Positions 16,359 through 25,753 are shown, counted from the stretch's first letter. The stretch is DNA of 64,000 nt from Pseudoalteromonas arctica A 37-1-2 (GCF_000238395.3 NZ_CP011025.1:3658001-3722000); one strand, 5' to 3'. A program made the numbers and translations. Notes: generated by a model from the letters alone, not told the origin.

Positions 16359-17326
16359 TATGGCTTGCTCCAGTTATTACGGGGATCAAAGTGAGCTTTT
16401 TCGGCTAATTCTTCCCAAAGTTTTTTACTGGTATCATCAACAGATGTTGGATTAACAATTTTAAGCACAGCAAATAAATCACCTTTGGCTTTTTTACTCA
16501 TTAATCCCTTGCCTTTAATACGCAAGCGTTGGCCAGACTGACTATTAGATGGAATAGTTAATTGGATTTTGCCTGCCAACGTAGGTAAATTTATTTTTGT
16601 ACCAAGAGCCGCTTCCCATGGTGCAAGAGGGACGACTATATTTAGGTTATGACCTTCAACATCAAATAATGGGTGGGGCACTAAACTAATTTGTAAGTAC
16701 AAATCGCCATTTTGCCCGTTCGCTGACCCTAATCCGCCTTGCCCTTTTAGTCGAATTCGTTCGCCATTTACTGAACCTGCGGGAATTTTCACTTTAAGTG
16801 ATTTTTTAATTTCAGAGACACGACCACTACTATCTCGCTGCGGTAATATAAACTCAACAGGCTTAACGGTATCAACTAAAGTCTCTTCAAGAAAAATCGG
16901 GAACTCTATTTCCACATCTTGTCCTTTTTGCGCGCGAGCGGCGTTACTTCTGCCCTGCCCGGAACGATTGAATCCACCGGCGCCGCCAAACATTGAATTA
17001 ACAAAATCAGAAAACTCTTGATCGGTTTGAGGATCGCTTTGCTGATAATTACTTTGCGATGAGGCATTGTTACCACCATAATTACCTTGCTGTTGACGAG
17101 CACGATTTTGTTGATGACGACGTAACTCGTCGTATTTAGTGCGTTCTTCTTTGTTATGAATGACTTCGTAAGCTTCTGCTATTTCTTTAAACTTATCTTC
17201 TGCTTGAGGCTCTTTGCTTACATCTGGGTGATATTTTCTGGCTAACTTTTTATAAGCTACTTTAACCGCTTTATCGTCTGCATCAGGCGATATTCCAAGC
17301 ACTGCATAATAATCAACAAATTTCAT
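16358..17326 (-). CDS. cbpA: Curved DNA-binding protein / DnaJ-class co-chaperone CbpA
   Basis: From ATG 17324-17326 the product begins MKFVDYYAVLGISPDA and has 322 residues. The J-domain (1-70) has the HPD tripeptide in KYHPDVSKE that stimulates DnaK ATPase. A Gly/Gln/Asn-rich linker (about 75-135) is followed by two C-terminal substrate-binding domains (LPQRDSSGR onward, with IKLKGQGG-type IRLKGQGGLGS and LRIKGKGLM turns). There is no zinc-finger, which separates CbpA from DnaJ. A longer start 13 codons upstream lacks family support. Partnered with cbpM downstream. Confidence 0.92.
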   Translation of the reverse strand: MKFVDYYAVLGISPDADDKAVKVAYKKLARKYHPDVSKEPQAEDKFKEIAEAYEVIHNKEERTKYDELRRHQQNRARQQQGNYGGNNASSQSNYQQSDPQTDQEFSDFVNSMFGGAGGFNRSGQGRSNAARAQKGQDVEIEFPIFLEETLVDTVKPVEFILPQRDSSGRVSEIKKSLKVKIPAGSVNGERIRLKGQGGLGSANGQNGDLYLQISLVPHPLFDVEGHNLNIVVPLAPWEAALGTKINLPTLAGKIQLTIPSNSQSGQRLRIKGKGLMSKKAKGDLFAVLKIVNPTSVDDTSKKLWEELAEKAHFDPRNNWSKP

Positions 17327-17557
17327 TTGCAATCCAAATCCCCATATTGAGTAAGCTTTAAGCATACTCCTTAACGTATAATCTTGTGTGGTTAAAATAC
17401 GATAAATAGTAAGAAATAAATGAATAGTGAAAATAACTTTGAATAAAAAATTAATCGGACACTTTTTAGTAATATAAGTGCAGGCCTTAAGTTAACTTTA
17501 TCTTTTATCTTCAAGGCTTTAAACTGCCTGTTCCTGTAGTTCACATTTGTGATGGAT

Positions 17558-18211
17558 ATGACTCGATTTATTCTGGCCTTACTGGCTTGTTGTGTGTGCG
17601 TTTCGGTATCAGCCGAACAATTTACCCGTTTTTCAACGGCTAAAAGACATTTAATTAAAACCCTCCCTGACAACGCCAAAAGTATTTACTGCGGTTGTGA
17701 TATTAAAAAAGAAGGCAAAAAACTCATTCCTGATCCTTCTAACTGTGGTTACATTCCTCGAAATACACTTACCCGCTCAGGCAAAGTAAATGTGCGAGCA
17801 CTACGCATTGAGTGGGAACATATTGTTCCGGCGTGGGAATTTGGTCATCAGCTACAATGTTGGCAAGATGGCGGACGTAAAAACTGCCGTAAAGTAAGTG
17901 CTAAATTTAGAAAAATGGAAGCTGATATAAATAACTTAGCGCCAGCTATTGGCGAAATTAATGCCGATCGCTCTAATTATCGTTTTGGCATGCTTAGCGA
18001 AAACGCCACACAGTATGGTCGTTGCGAAGTAAAAGTAAACTTTAAGCAACGTGTAGTTGAACCGCCTGTCTATGCACGTAAACGTATAGCCGACACTTAC
18101 GCTTACATGCAAAAAACATACGGTTTAAAAATCTCTGATAAACAGCAAAAGTTATTTAATGCGTGGAAAAAGCAAGCATTTGCAGATACAAGTAGTGCGA
18201 GCAAGCTCTAA
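17558..18211 (+). CDS. endA: Endonuclease I (periplasmic or secreted DNase)
   Basis: The product has 217 residues from ATG 17558, with a clear signal peptide (FILALLACCVCVSVSA). Mature features are typical of the EndA/Dns family: YCGCDI, the DPSNCGY segment, the catalytic RIEWEHIVPAWEFG motif with its active-site His, and EADINNLAPAIGEINADRSNYRFG. It cleaves double-stranded DNA nonspecifically outside the cytoplasm, often for nucleotide scavenging. Upstream GTG and ATG codons are possible starts, but the chosen one gives a normal signal peptide. It stands as a single gene. Confidence 0.93.
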   Translation: MTRFILALLACCVCVSVSAEQFTRFSTAKRHLIKTLPDNAKSIYCGCDIKKEGKKLIPDPSNCGYIPRNTLTRSGKVNVRALRIEWEHIVPAWEFGHQLQCWQDGGRKNCRKVSAKFRKMEADINNLAPAIGEINADRSNYRFGMLSENATQYGRCEVKVNFKQRVVEPPVYARKRIADTYAYMQKTYGLKISDKQQKLFNAWKKQAFADTSSASKL

Positions 18212-18310
18212 GCTTTAACACTCATTTACATAAATCAAAGTTATAAATGTTGAATAAACGAGCGAGTGTTGTAATATTTTAAACAACTTATTTACAGAAA
18301 GTCCTTAACT

Positions 18311-19930
18311 ATGTTTAAAAATAATAAAACCTCGCTTGCCATTTTTGCAGCACTTTCGGGCTTTGCTTTAACGGGTTGTGGCGGCGGAGGCGGTATCGAC
18401 TCTGCTCCTGTAGTTACCACGCCTATAGTTACAACACCTGTTAGTAGCAGCCCAACATGGACAGCGGCGGTATTTGAGCCCTCTAACGATTTAAAAAACT
18501 TTTGCGAAACCCCTCGTACGGGTAACGATCCCTTTAATAACAACAACCCCTACCCAGATCAAGCGGGTTCTGCCCTTTATGAAAAGCTTTGGCTTCGCTC
18601 TTGGAGCGACGAAACATACCTTTGGTATGATGAGATTGCCGATAACGACCCTGAAAGCTTCGCCACAGTAACCGATTATTTTGCCCAATTAAAAACAGAG
18701 CAGCTTACCGACTCAGGTGCAAAAAAAGATAACTTTCATTTTTCAGAACCTACTGAAGATTACTTTCAAGAAGCGCAATCGGGCGTTACTTCTGGTTACG
18801 GTATAAATTGGGCGTTTATTGGCGATACAGCCGATCGTATTTTACGCGTTGCTTATCTTGAAGATGATTCGCCTGCAAGCCAAATAGGCTTTCAACGTGG
18901 TGATACCGTACTTTCAGTTGACGGTGTTAGCATTAATACCAATACAGAGTCGGGTGTAGATACGCTTAACGAAGGTTTATTTAGTCCTACTAACGGCGAC
19001 TCACATACTATTGTTGTACGCAGTAACGATGGCGCCGAAAAAACATTTAATGTAACCGCTGGTAATATTGAACAAACACCTGTTCAAAATGTTAAAACGA
19101 TTACAACCGCAAATGGTTCAAGCGTGGGTTACATGCAATTTAATAGCCATATAAGCATTGCCCAAGAAGGGCTTATTGATGCGGTAAATAAGTTTAAAAC
19201 CGATGGTATTGATGAGCTTGTAATCGACTTTAGATATAACGGTGGTGGTTTATTAGCACTGTCGGCACAATTAGCTTATATGGTTGCCGGTAATGCCAAC
19301 GTTAACAACCGCTTTTATTATCAAACTCAACAAAACGATAAACAACCCGTTGATTCGCCCTTCCCATTTATTGATGAAGAAATAGATTACTCTACTTTTT
19401 TTAGCACAGGTGAAAACCTACCTGATTTAAACCTATCAAAGGTTTATGTATTAAGCACATCAGGCACCTGTTCGGCATCAGAAGCTTTTATTAATGGTTT
19501 AAAAGGTATAGACGCAGAAGTTATTTTAATTGGCGACACAACCTGCGGTAAGCCCTATGGCTTTACCCCAACTCATAACTGCGCAACAACCTATTACACT
19601 ATTCAGTTTAGTGGCGTAAATAGCAAAGGATTTGGCGAATACGCTGCGGGTTTTACACCAACCCCTACTCCACAATTTGATGCTGATGTTCAAGGTTGTG
19701 AAATTGAGGACGACTTTGATCATCAGTTAGGCGACAGTGACGAGGCCGTTTTAGCCACCGCATTATTTCATGTTGAAAATGGCAGTTGTCCAGTTAGAAC
19801 GGCTGCTGCAAAAGCAGAGCCAGCTAATTTTTCAAGCTCTCGTGAATCTCTCATTCCTTTAAATATGCCGGTACAATTTACCCAGCGTAATATGGACTTA
19901 ACTTGGCCAACGCTGGGTGAGGAAAGGTAA
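18311..19930 (+). CDS. S41 family serine protease, lipoprotein with PDZ domain
   Basis: The 539-residue product has lipobox LTGC followed by a run of Gly and a flexible Pro/Thr linker (to about residue 55), so it is membrane anchored. An N-terminal helical domain (about 80-150) precedes a PDZ domain (about 160-250, with SPASQIGFQRGDTVLSVDGV). The S41 protease domain (about 260-480) has catalytic Ser in STSGTCSASEAF and Lys in GDTTCGKPYG. Such tail-specific proteases cleave proteins from exposed C-termini in the envelope. Cysteines in the catalytic region suggest disulfides. It is coupled to the downstream lipoprotein gene by a one-base stop/start overlap. Confidence 0.88.
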   Translation: MFKNNKTSLAIFAALSGFALTGCGGGGGIDSAPVVTTPIVTTPVSSSPTWTAAVFEPSNDLKNFCETPRTGNDPFNNNNPYPDQAGSALYEKLWLRSWSDETYLWYDEIADNDPESFATVTDYFAQLKTEQLTDSGAKKDNFHFSEPTEDYFQEAQSGVTSGYGINWAFIGDTADRILRVAYLEDDSPASQIGFQRGDTVLSVDGVSINTNTESGVDTLNEGLFSPTNGDSHTIVVRSNDGAEKTFNVTAGNIEQTPVQNVKTITTANGSSVGYMQFNSHISIAQEGLIDAVNKFKTDGIDELVIDFRYNGGGLLALSAQLAYMVAGNANVNNRFYYQTQQNDKQPVDSPFPFIDEEIDYSTFFSTGENLPDLNLSKVYVLSTSGTCSASEAFINGLKGIDAEVILIGDTTCGKPYGFTPTHNCATTYYTIQFSGVNSKGFGEYAAGFTPTPTPQFDADVQGCEIEDDFDHQLGDSDEAVLATALFHVENGSCPVRTAAAKAEPANFSSSRESLIPLNMPVQFTQRNMDLTWPTLGEER

Positions 19931-20301
19931 TGGCTAAATTATTACTCCCATTAGCCACCTTGCTCGCTTTAGGCGGATGCCAAAGTGTAGATAGTGAGCC
20001 TGCTAAACCCGCTATATTAACGAGCGTTAATCCCAGCGTTATTACAACACTACAACAGGCAATTCAACAAGCTAAGGGAGGCACATTAGTAACACTTGCC
20101 GATTCGGTATTTACTAAACGTAGCGAACTGCTAATTGATCATGCAATGAGTAAAGGGTCTGATGGCAGAGTAATTATGGGCGCGCATAATATAAAATCTG
20201 AGAAGTTTATTTTGCAACTACGTAATAACCAATGCGAGCTTTACTATCCTAAAAAAGAGCTTACTACAGTACTTGAAGGTGTTACCTGTAAAGAGTTATA
20301 A
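19930..20301 (+). CDS. Small lipoprotein of unknown function, coupled to the S41 protease
   Basis: The 123-residue product has a signal sequence ending in lipobox LGGC. The mature part is mostly soluble, with a region ITTLQQAIQQAKGGTLVTLAD and two later cysteines (NNQCELYYPK and GVTCKEL) that could form a disulfide. I recognise no family. Its ATG overlaps the S41 protease stop (TAATG), so the two are made together and may act as enzyme and accessory or inhibitor. That link is inferred from the gene arrangement. Confidence 0.7.
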   Translation: MAKLLLPLATLLALGGCQSVDSEPAKPAILTSVNPSVITTLQQAIQQAKGGTLVTLADSVFTKRSELLIDHAMSKGSDGRVIMGAHNIKSEKFILQLRNNQCELYYPKKELTTVLEGVTCKEL

Positions 20302-20330
20302 GGCACTTTATTAATGTTTATAAATTAATA

Positions 20331-20365
20331 AAAAAGGCGCGCAGCATATCGCTGCGCGCCTTTTT
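20331..20365. terminator. Strong bidirectional rho-independent terminator
   Basis: A perfect 15-bp stem (20331-20345 with 20351-20365), GC-rich in the centre and with A and T runs at the ends, and a loop ATATC. It lies between the convergent lipoprotein gene and hmp and serves both strands. Confidence 0.95.
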
Positions 20366-20381
20366 CTATTTTAAAGCGTTA

Positions 20382-21563
20382 TTACAAGTCTTGATGCGGA
20401 CCAAACACTTCATAATGAATCTGCTCGTTTTTAACACCTAATTCAAGTAACTGGTTTTTTATAAATGCCATAAAACCGGCAGGACCACATAAGTAAAAGT
20501 CACCATTACTCAATGGTAGCTGTGCTTGTACTGCGTTTAGGTTCATTAACCCAGTAAAGTCAGCGCCCTCTGTCGCTTGGTTAAACCACGTCATTGTTTG
20601 TAAACGGTTATAAACTGCATTTAACTCATTTAAATATTTTGAAAACGAATGCTGCTGAGTATTTTCGCAGGCATGTAAATACATAATCTCTTGATTAGAG
20701 TTGTCACTTAATAACGTTTCAAGCATAGCCAGCATTGGCGTTTGCCCAACACCTGCTGAAATGAGTACAGCTGGGTTTGTGTTATTGCGTAAAAAGAAGT
20801 CTCCTGCCGGCGGGTATAACTCAACAATAGTGCCTTGCTCTAATGAGTGTAAATGATTAGACACCATGCCAGGCTTTGGCTGTAGCTCTTTTTTAACACT
20901 AATACGGTAGTTTTTAGCGTTACTTTTTTGTGAAATAGAATACTGGCGAATTTCTTCATATTCAGCGCCCTCTGGCTTAACTTTAATACCTAAATACTGC
21001 CCTGGTTTATGTGTAATAACAGCTTCGCCATCAACTGGCGTAAGTGTAAAACTCGTTACTAGTTCTGATTCAGCCTGTTTGTTGGTTATTTCAAATTGGC
21101 GAGTTCCCGCCCAACCACCGTGTTTATTTTTACTGTGCTCATACAAAGCAGCTTCTTCGGTTATACAAATATCAGCAAGTACGCCGTAAGCTTCGCGCCA
21201 AGCGTATTCAACATCGGGAGTAAATTGCTCAGGAAGAAGCTCTTTAAGCGTACCAATTAAGTGTGCACCTACAATAGGGTAATGCTCAGGTAAAATATTC
21301 AAGCTTGTATGCTTATGATTAATACGTGTTAGCGCTTCTTTTAATACGGCTAAATTATCAATATTTTGTGCATACGCAGCCAATGCATTAAAAAGTGCAA
21401 ATTGCTGACGACCTGTATCTTGATTCGCCATATTAAAAATATTTTTAAGCTCAGGATTATGGCTAAATAAACGCTTATAAAAATGATCGGTAACAACCGT
21501 ACCCGCCTGCGCTAATAACGGAACTGTGCTTTTTACAATCTCAATGGTTTTATCAGATAACAT
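20382..21563 (-). CDS. hmp: Flavohaemoprotein, nitric oxide dioxygenase
   Basis: A 393-residue cytoplasmic enzyme that converts NO to nitrate using NAD(P)H and O2. The globin domain (1-138) has the proximal haem His in the ALTRINHKHTSLNI region. The FAD domain has RQYSIS (about 206-211), and the NAD domain has ISAGVGQTPMLAML and the terminal EVFGPH. It is the last gene in an operon with nnrS and a small membrane protein, 20 bp after nnrS. The divergent regulator norR and its binding sites at 23191-23245 imply induction by nitric oxide. Confidence 0.96.
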   Translation of the reverse strand: MLSDKTIEIVKSTVPLLAQAGTVVTDHFYKRLFSHNPELKNIFNMANQDTGRQQFALFNALAAYAQNIDNLAVLKEALTRINHKHTSLNILPEHYPIVGAHLIGTLKELLPEQFTPDVEYAWREAYGVLADICITEEAALYEHSKNKHGGWAGTRQFEITNKQAESELVTSFTLTPVDGEAVITHKPGQYLGIKVKPEGAEYEEIRQYSISQKSNAKNYRISVKKELQPKPGMVSNHLHSLEQGTIVELYPPAGDFFLRNNTNPAVLISAGVGQTPMLAMLETLLSDNSNQEIMYLHACENTQQHSFSKYLNELNAVYNRLQTMTWFNQATEGADFTGLMNLNAVQAQLPLSNGDFYLCGPAGFMAFIKNQLLELGVKNEQIHYEVFGPHQDL

Positions 21564-21583
21564 ATGTGTTTCCTATGGATGAA

Positions 21584-22816
21584 CTAACCACGACGCCCAT
21601 CAACACGACGCCGCGTTAATATAGGTGTGCAGTGAATTAAAAATAATGAAAAAGCCACTAACCACAGCAAAGCACTTATTTGCCAAGCAAGGTGAGGCCC
21701 AATAATAAAAGGGAGTAATGAACGAGTAATAGCGGCCACAAGCAAAAACGCAAAAGCAACAGCCATGTAATGAGGAATAGCGAGTGTACGCCCTGTATGA
21801 CCATGTGATACACGCGTCATCATTGCTAAAATCATCATACCTATTGTGCCAATAGTGATTAAGTGCAGCGCATCTTTAAATTGTATTGCACTGCTATAAA
21901 AGCTAAATGCAACCATCATTAACCCTACGCCTAACGCTAAGTAGGAAAAATGTAAAGACCATAACAACGGCACTCTCAATACCTTGCTATCCCACCAAAA
22001 ACCAGCCCTGACCAGGTGAAGCGCAGCAACAGTTGCAACAACTAACGCAGGATTAATCGTGTTCAAAAACAACTTGTTGATGAAAAATAAAGTGATAGCC
22101 AAAATAGATAAATACATCACCGCTTTATCTATTTTAGGAGTGCGAACTTGTGCGGTTAAACCTAGACCTTTAGCGGTAAAAAATGGTAGAACGCGACCCG
22201 CAACAATGCCAACTAGTAAAGTAATTACCAGTACTGCGGTATCAACCACACCAAGTGCAAGCTGCATGTTTTGTTTTAAAACAAGTATTAAATACAATAC
22301 ATTGAGCCCACAAAGCACAGCTAAAATAGCTAAAAACGGATAGTTACTTTTGCTATTGGCTTTTAATAACATATTAGCCAATACTGCTATGGCGCCTAGC
22401 CACCAAATAACTTGTAATGTAAGTGCAGCATATAAATTAAAATGAGCAATATCAGGCAATATCACAAAAAAGGCTAAGCGCGCTGCAAGCCATATAAACG
22501 TAAGCCACATAAGGGCTTTGCCACTTATGCTCGGTACGCCTGTCCATGTTTGTGCAGCGGTAAGTAAAAAGCCAACAGCTACAACTCCTGCAAAGCCAAA
22601 CAGCATTTCGTGCGCGTGCCATAATGTTGCAGGTATCGATGAGTGCCAACTTGCATGGCCTGTTAAAATAAGTAGCCAATACCCCACCGACAAAAATGCC
22701 AATAAGCCACCGCCTAAAAAGAAAGGTCTAAAAGCGAGCATCCATAATGGCCATTGAGATACTTGATGAATAGCAACGCGTGCTGGCATTGGCTCAGTTA
22801 AGTTTATAGGGCGCAT
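21584..22816 (-). CDS. nnrS: NnrS family haem- and copper-binding membrane protein
   Basis: A polytopic membrane protein of 410 residues with about twelve hydrophobic segments. Family signatures are LAFRPFFLGGG near the N-terminus, LWHAHEMLFGFAGVVAVGFL, VAGRVLPFFTAKGL and MTRVSHGHTGR. NnrS proteins protect against nitrosative stress, probably by limiting formation of iron-nitrosyl complexes. Its ATG overlaps the stop of the upstream small gene (TAATG), and hmp follows after 20 bp. The context, hmp plus NorR control, supports the NO defence role. Confidence 0.93.
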   Translation of the reverse strand: MRPINLTEPMPARVAIHQVSQWPLWMLAFRPFFLGGGLLAFLSVGYWLLILTGHASWHSSIPATLWHAHEMLFGFAGVVAVGFLLTAAQTWTGVPSISGKALMWLTFIWLAARLAFFVILPDIAHFNLYAALTLQVIWWLGAIAVLANMLLKANSKSNYPFLAILAVLCGLNVLYLILVLKQNMQLALGVVDTAVLVITLLVGIVAGRVLPFFTAKGLGLTAQVRTPKIDKAVMYLSILAITLFFINKLFLNTINPALVVATVAALHLVRAGFWWDSKVLRVPLLWSLHFSYLALGVGLMMVAFSFYSSAIQFKDALHLITIGTIGMMILAMMTRVSHGHTGRTLAIPHYMAVAFAFLLVAAITRSLLPFIIGPHLAWQISALLWLVAFSLFLIHCTPILTRRRVDGRRG

Positions 22817-23085
22817 TATCGTACCTCCTGCCCTAAACCATGTTGTGCAACACAGCGCAGTACGTAACTTACTTTTAAAATAGCAGCAATAACAATAGTG
22901 CCAATATGAGCTGATACTTGCACCGCCATGGAAAAGTACTCAGCAAACGGGTAGCTAATTAAAATACTTGCCGTAATACACACTAAACTCACAGCTAATG
23001 CAGTATTGGCAGCAAATAATACTGTTTCGTATAGTGAACTAAACTGTGTTTGATTATTTAAATTATTCAGCATTAGTGTGTTCAT
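22816..23085 (-). CDS. Small two-span membrane protein of the NO-defence operon
   Basis: An 89-residue protein whose two hydrophobic segments (about 26-46 and 56-76) surround a short loop; the tail LRCVAQHGLGQEVR is probably cytoplasmic. No named family is recognised. It is the first gene of the nnrS-hmp operon, is translationally coupled to nnrS, and lies directly downstream of the sigma-54-like promoter. Partnership with NnrS or a role in NO sensing or haem handling is an inference from position only. Confidence 0.7.
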   Translation of the reverse strand: MNTLMLNNLNNQTQFSSLYETVLFAANTALAVSLVCITASILISYPFAEYFSMAVQVSAHIGTIVIAAILKVSYVLRCVAQHGLGQEVR

Positions 23086-23121
23086 GGCGATCTCTGTAAC
23101 TAACTACGTTACTTAGCTATT

Positions 23122-23137
23122 ACACATACTGTGCCAA
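23122..23137 (-). promoter_or_regulatory. Candidate sigma-54 promoter for the small gene-nnrS-hmp operon
   Basis: On the minus strand the sequence TTGGCACAGTATGTGT has the -24 GG at 23134-23135 and a GT where the -12 GC is expected, with correct 10-base spacing. It is 37 bp from the first gene, and two NorR sites lie 55-110 bp upstream, as a sigma-54 enhancer arrangement needs. The imperfect -12 element lowers certainty. Confidence 0.5.
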
Positions 23138-23190
23138 CAAATTTAATTAATTAAATTCAATAAGTTAAATTAAACCACTTTACAGTATGA

Positions 23191-23201
23191 GTCTTTATGA
23201 C
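23191..23201. promoter_or_regulatory. NorR-type binding site, imperfect
   Basis: GTCTTTATGAC matches the NorR pattern GTCA-N3-TGAC with one mismatch. It lies between norR and the divergent operon. Confidence 0.6.
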
Positions 23202-23234
23202 CTACTATAAATTAACTCATAAGAACACAAACAG

Positions 23235-23245
23235 GTCATTTTGAC
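23235..23245. promoter_or_regulatory. NorR-type binding site, perfect
   Basis: GTCATTTTGAC is an exact GTCA-N3-TGAC palindrome and ends one base before the norR ATG. It could act as an enhancer for the divergent operon and also repress norR itself. Confidence 0.72.
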
Positions 23246-24802
23246 ATGAACCAGCAATTCAACCTTACCCAAGTTGCTCTAGAGCTTGCTCAAAGTACAC
23301 TACACGAGCATAGCTTTGATCAATTACTAGCAACGGTTGAACGGGTGATCCCTAGTGATGCAAGTGCGTTATTAGTGCTTCAGGGCGAGCAATTAAAACC
23401 ACTGGCAATTAAAGGGTTAATGTCCGACAGCCTTGGCAGACGATTTAAAATAGTAGAGCACCCTCGCCTAGAAGCTATTTGCAAAAGCACACTCGCGCTA
23501 CAATTTGCGCACGACTGCCCACTACCCGATCCATACGACGGATTGCTATTAGCTAAAACCGGCGACATACCGGTACATGCATGTTTAGGTTTACCCCTTT
23601 ATGATAAAAACGCACTACTTGGCGTACTTACGTTTGATAGCCTTAACGCCAATGCATTTAACAGCATAAGCGCTGATACACTCAATACCTTACAAACGCT
23701 GTGTAGTGCGCACTTTAAAACAGCTTTAGAGCTTGCCCATTACAAACAGCATGCACAGCACTCAAGTGCATTAGTGCAAGAACTAAATCGTGAAGCGTTA
23801 ACACGGGACGGCGGTGAAATTATTGGTCAAAGTCCGCTAATGCAAACACTTAAAAACGAAATTAAACTCGTTGCAGCATCTAACTTTAGCGTGCTTATAT
23901 TAGGTGAAACAGGAGTAGGGAAAGAGCTTGTAGCGCGTAATATTCACTTAAATTCAGCTCGAAAAGATCAACCGCTTATTCACTTAAATTGTGCATCGCT
24001 TCCTGAGAACCTTGCTGAAAGTGAATTTTTTGGTCATGCGAAAGGGGCTTTTACAGGCGCACAAAATTCGCGCCAGGGTAAATTTCAATTAGCTGATGGC
24101 GGCACGTTATTTTTAGATGAAATAGGCGAACTGCCCCTGGCCATGCAAAGTAAACTATTACGAGTGCTACAAAGTGGCGAAATACAAACGGTAGGAGAAG
24201 ACACGCCAAAGTACGTAGATGTACGCGTCGTTGCTGCAACCAACAGAAACTTAAAAGAAGAAGTAGCTCAAGGTCGCTTTAGAGCCGATTTATACCATCG
24301 CCTCAGTGTCTACCCTATTACTGTGCCACCACTTAGTAAACGCGAGCACGACATAACACTCTTAGCTGGTTATTTTATTGAGCAAACAGCCCGTAAATTA
24401 GGGATAAAACAATTAAAACTAAGCCCTGAAGCGCAAGTACTACTTAATCAGTACAACTGGCCAGGTAACGTTCGCGAGCTTGAACATGTCATTAGCCGCA
24501 GCGCCCTAAAAGCAAAACAAAGCCAATGGCAAAATCCAATAATAACCATTACAAGCGAGCACTGTGATTTAACCCCGAGTGCGCCGCAAAACTCTCTAGT
24601 AGCAAGCCAAAGTACAACCAACACCTTAATCAACCAACCTTTAAAGCAAGCTGTAGAATCGTTGCAATACAACGTAATTACTGAGCAATTAAAGAAGCAT
24701 AACTACAACTGGTCAGCAGCAGCAAGAGTACTTGAATTAGATAGAGCTAACTTAGTACGCTTGGCTAAACGCCTAGGGATAGAAATAAAAAAAACACTAT
24801 AA
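23246..24802 (+). CDS. norR: NorR, nitric oxide-responsive sigma-54 activator
   Basis: A 518-residue enhancer-binding protein. The N-terminal GAF domain (1-170) senses NO through a non-haem iron and contains the HPRLEAIC and DPYDGLLL segments typical of NorR. The AAA+ domain (about 190-425) has Walker A GETGVGKE near 219-226, the sigma-54 contact motif GAFTGA near 266, and Walker B TLFLDEIGEL. A Fis-type helix-turn-helix ends the protein (WSAAARVLELDRANLVRLAKRLG). It is divergent from the small gene-nnrS-hmp operon and presumably activates it. Confidence 0.95.
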   Translation: MNQQFNLTQVALELAQSTLHEHSFDQLLATVERVIPSDASALLVLQGEQLKPLAIKGLMSDSLGRRFKIVEHPRLEAICKSTLALQFAHDCPLPDPYDGLLLAKTGDIPVHACLGLPLYDKNALLGVLTFDSLNANAFNSISADTLNTLQTLCSAHFKTALELAHYKQHAQHSSALVQELNREALTRDGGEIIGQSPLMQTLKNEIKLVAASNFSVLILGETGVGKELVARNIHLNSARKDQPLIHLNCASLPENLAESEFFGHAKGAFTGAQNSRQGKFQLADGGTLFLDEIGELPLAMQSKLLRVLQSGEIQTVGEDTPKYVDVRVVAATNRNLKEEVAQGRFRADLYHRLSVYPITVPPLSKREHDITLLAGYFIEQTARKLGIKQLKLSPEAQVLLNQYNWPGNVRELEHVISRSALKAKQSQWQNPIITITSEHCDLTPSAPQNSLVASQSTTNTLINQPLKQAVESLQYNVITEQLKKHNYNWSAAARVLELDRANLVRLAKRLGIEIKKTL

Positions 24803-24834
24803 TCATTTAAAACACAGCTAAAATGCTGCTAAAA

Positions 24835-25734
24835 CTATTGATTAGCAGCTAACTTACTAAAATGTGTTTTTAACAACCCTGCAAAAGCTTGTACTTTAGC
24901 AGTGCGATGTACTAGGTGATGCGTGACTAACCATACATCGGTAGGCCAGCTTAACTCACTGTGTAATATAGGTACTAAATCAGAATATTGCGCCGCTACG
25001 TCATGCTGTAATCCGCCAATGCCTAGCCCTTTAATTATTGCACGAGTCGCTTCTGCGGTTTCAGATACTCGCAGCTTAATTTGCGATGCAGGAATATGTT
25101 CATCAGCCCATGCAAAATAAGGCACGCGGGCATTAAAACCCGCCACACCCGATACAAAATTATGTTGTTGTAAATCACTTAATAATTTAGGCATCCCGTA
25201 CTTATTAATGTAACGTTTATTAGCGTATAAACCCGATGATAACTGCGCTAAATGCTGAGCAATATAATCGCCTTCATCAGGCCTTGGGCCTGCACGAACT
25301 GCAATATGTGCTTGTCCGTGATCGAGCCTTAACCTTTTTTGTTCTAAAATAACTTCTAACTGCACTTGCGGATGTAATGCCTGAAATTGCTCACATACAT
25401 CACCAAGTACATCCATAAAGCCACTTACCGTCGTTAGCAATAAACTCCCTCTAAGGGTGCTATCGGCTGCTGCTATATCGTTATGTAACTGCTCTAAGGA
25501 GCTATGGATAGTTTGTGCTGTTTCAAATAACTTGGTGCCAATTTCAGTAACCTTGTAACCACGAGCATGGCGATGAAAAAGGCGTGCATTTAAGTTTTTT
25601 TCAAGATTATTAATTCGCCTAAGTACTGTGCTGTGGTGCACATTAAGCTCTTCTGCTGCCGCCGTTAACGTGCCTAATCGTGCTACTTCAAACGCTACTT
25701 TAACGTCTTGCCAATCTTCAAATTTTATCGCCAT
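24835..25734 (-). CDS. LysR family transcriptional regulator
   Basis: From ATG 25732-25734 (AAGG 8 nt upstream) the product has 299 residues. The winged helix-turn-helix (1-65) contains GTLTAAAEELNVHHSTVLRRI, and an effector-binding domain (about 90-295) follows. The divergent neighbour is an NADPH-dependent FMN reductase, 119 bp away, with inverted repeats in the gap, so it most likely controls that gene and itself. The inducer is unknown. An upstream in-frame extension to 25770 is possible but would cover the operator-like sequence. Confidence 0.88.
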   Translation of the reverse strand: MAIKFEDWQDVKVAFEVARLGTLTAAAEELNVHHSTVLRRINNLEKNLNARLFHRHARGYKVTEIGTKLFETAQTIHSSLEQLHNDIAAADSTLRGSLLLTTVSGFMDVLGDVCEQFQALHPQVQLEVILEQKRLRLDHGQAHIAVRAGPRPDEGDYIAQHLAQLSSGLYANKRYINKYGMPKLLSDLQQHNFVSGVAGFNARVPYFAWADEHIPASQIKLRVSETAEATRAIIKGLGIGGLQHDVAAQYSDLVPILHSELSWPTDVWLVTHHLVHRTAKVQAFAGLLKTHFSKLAANQ

Positions 25735-25753
25735 TCTGATTACCTTATACTTA

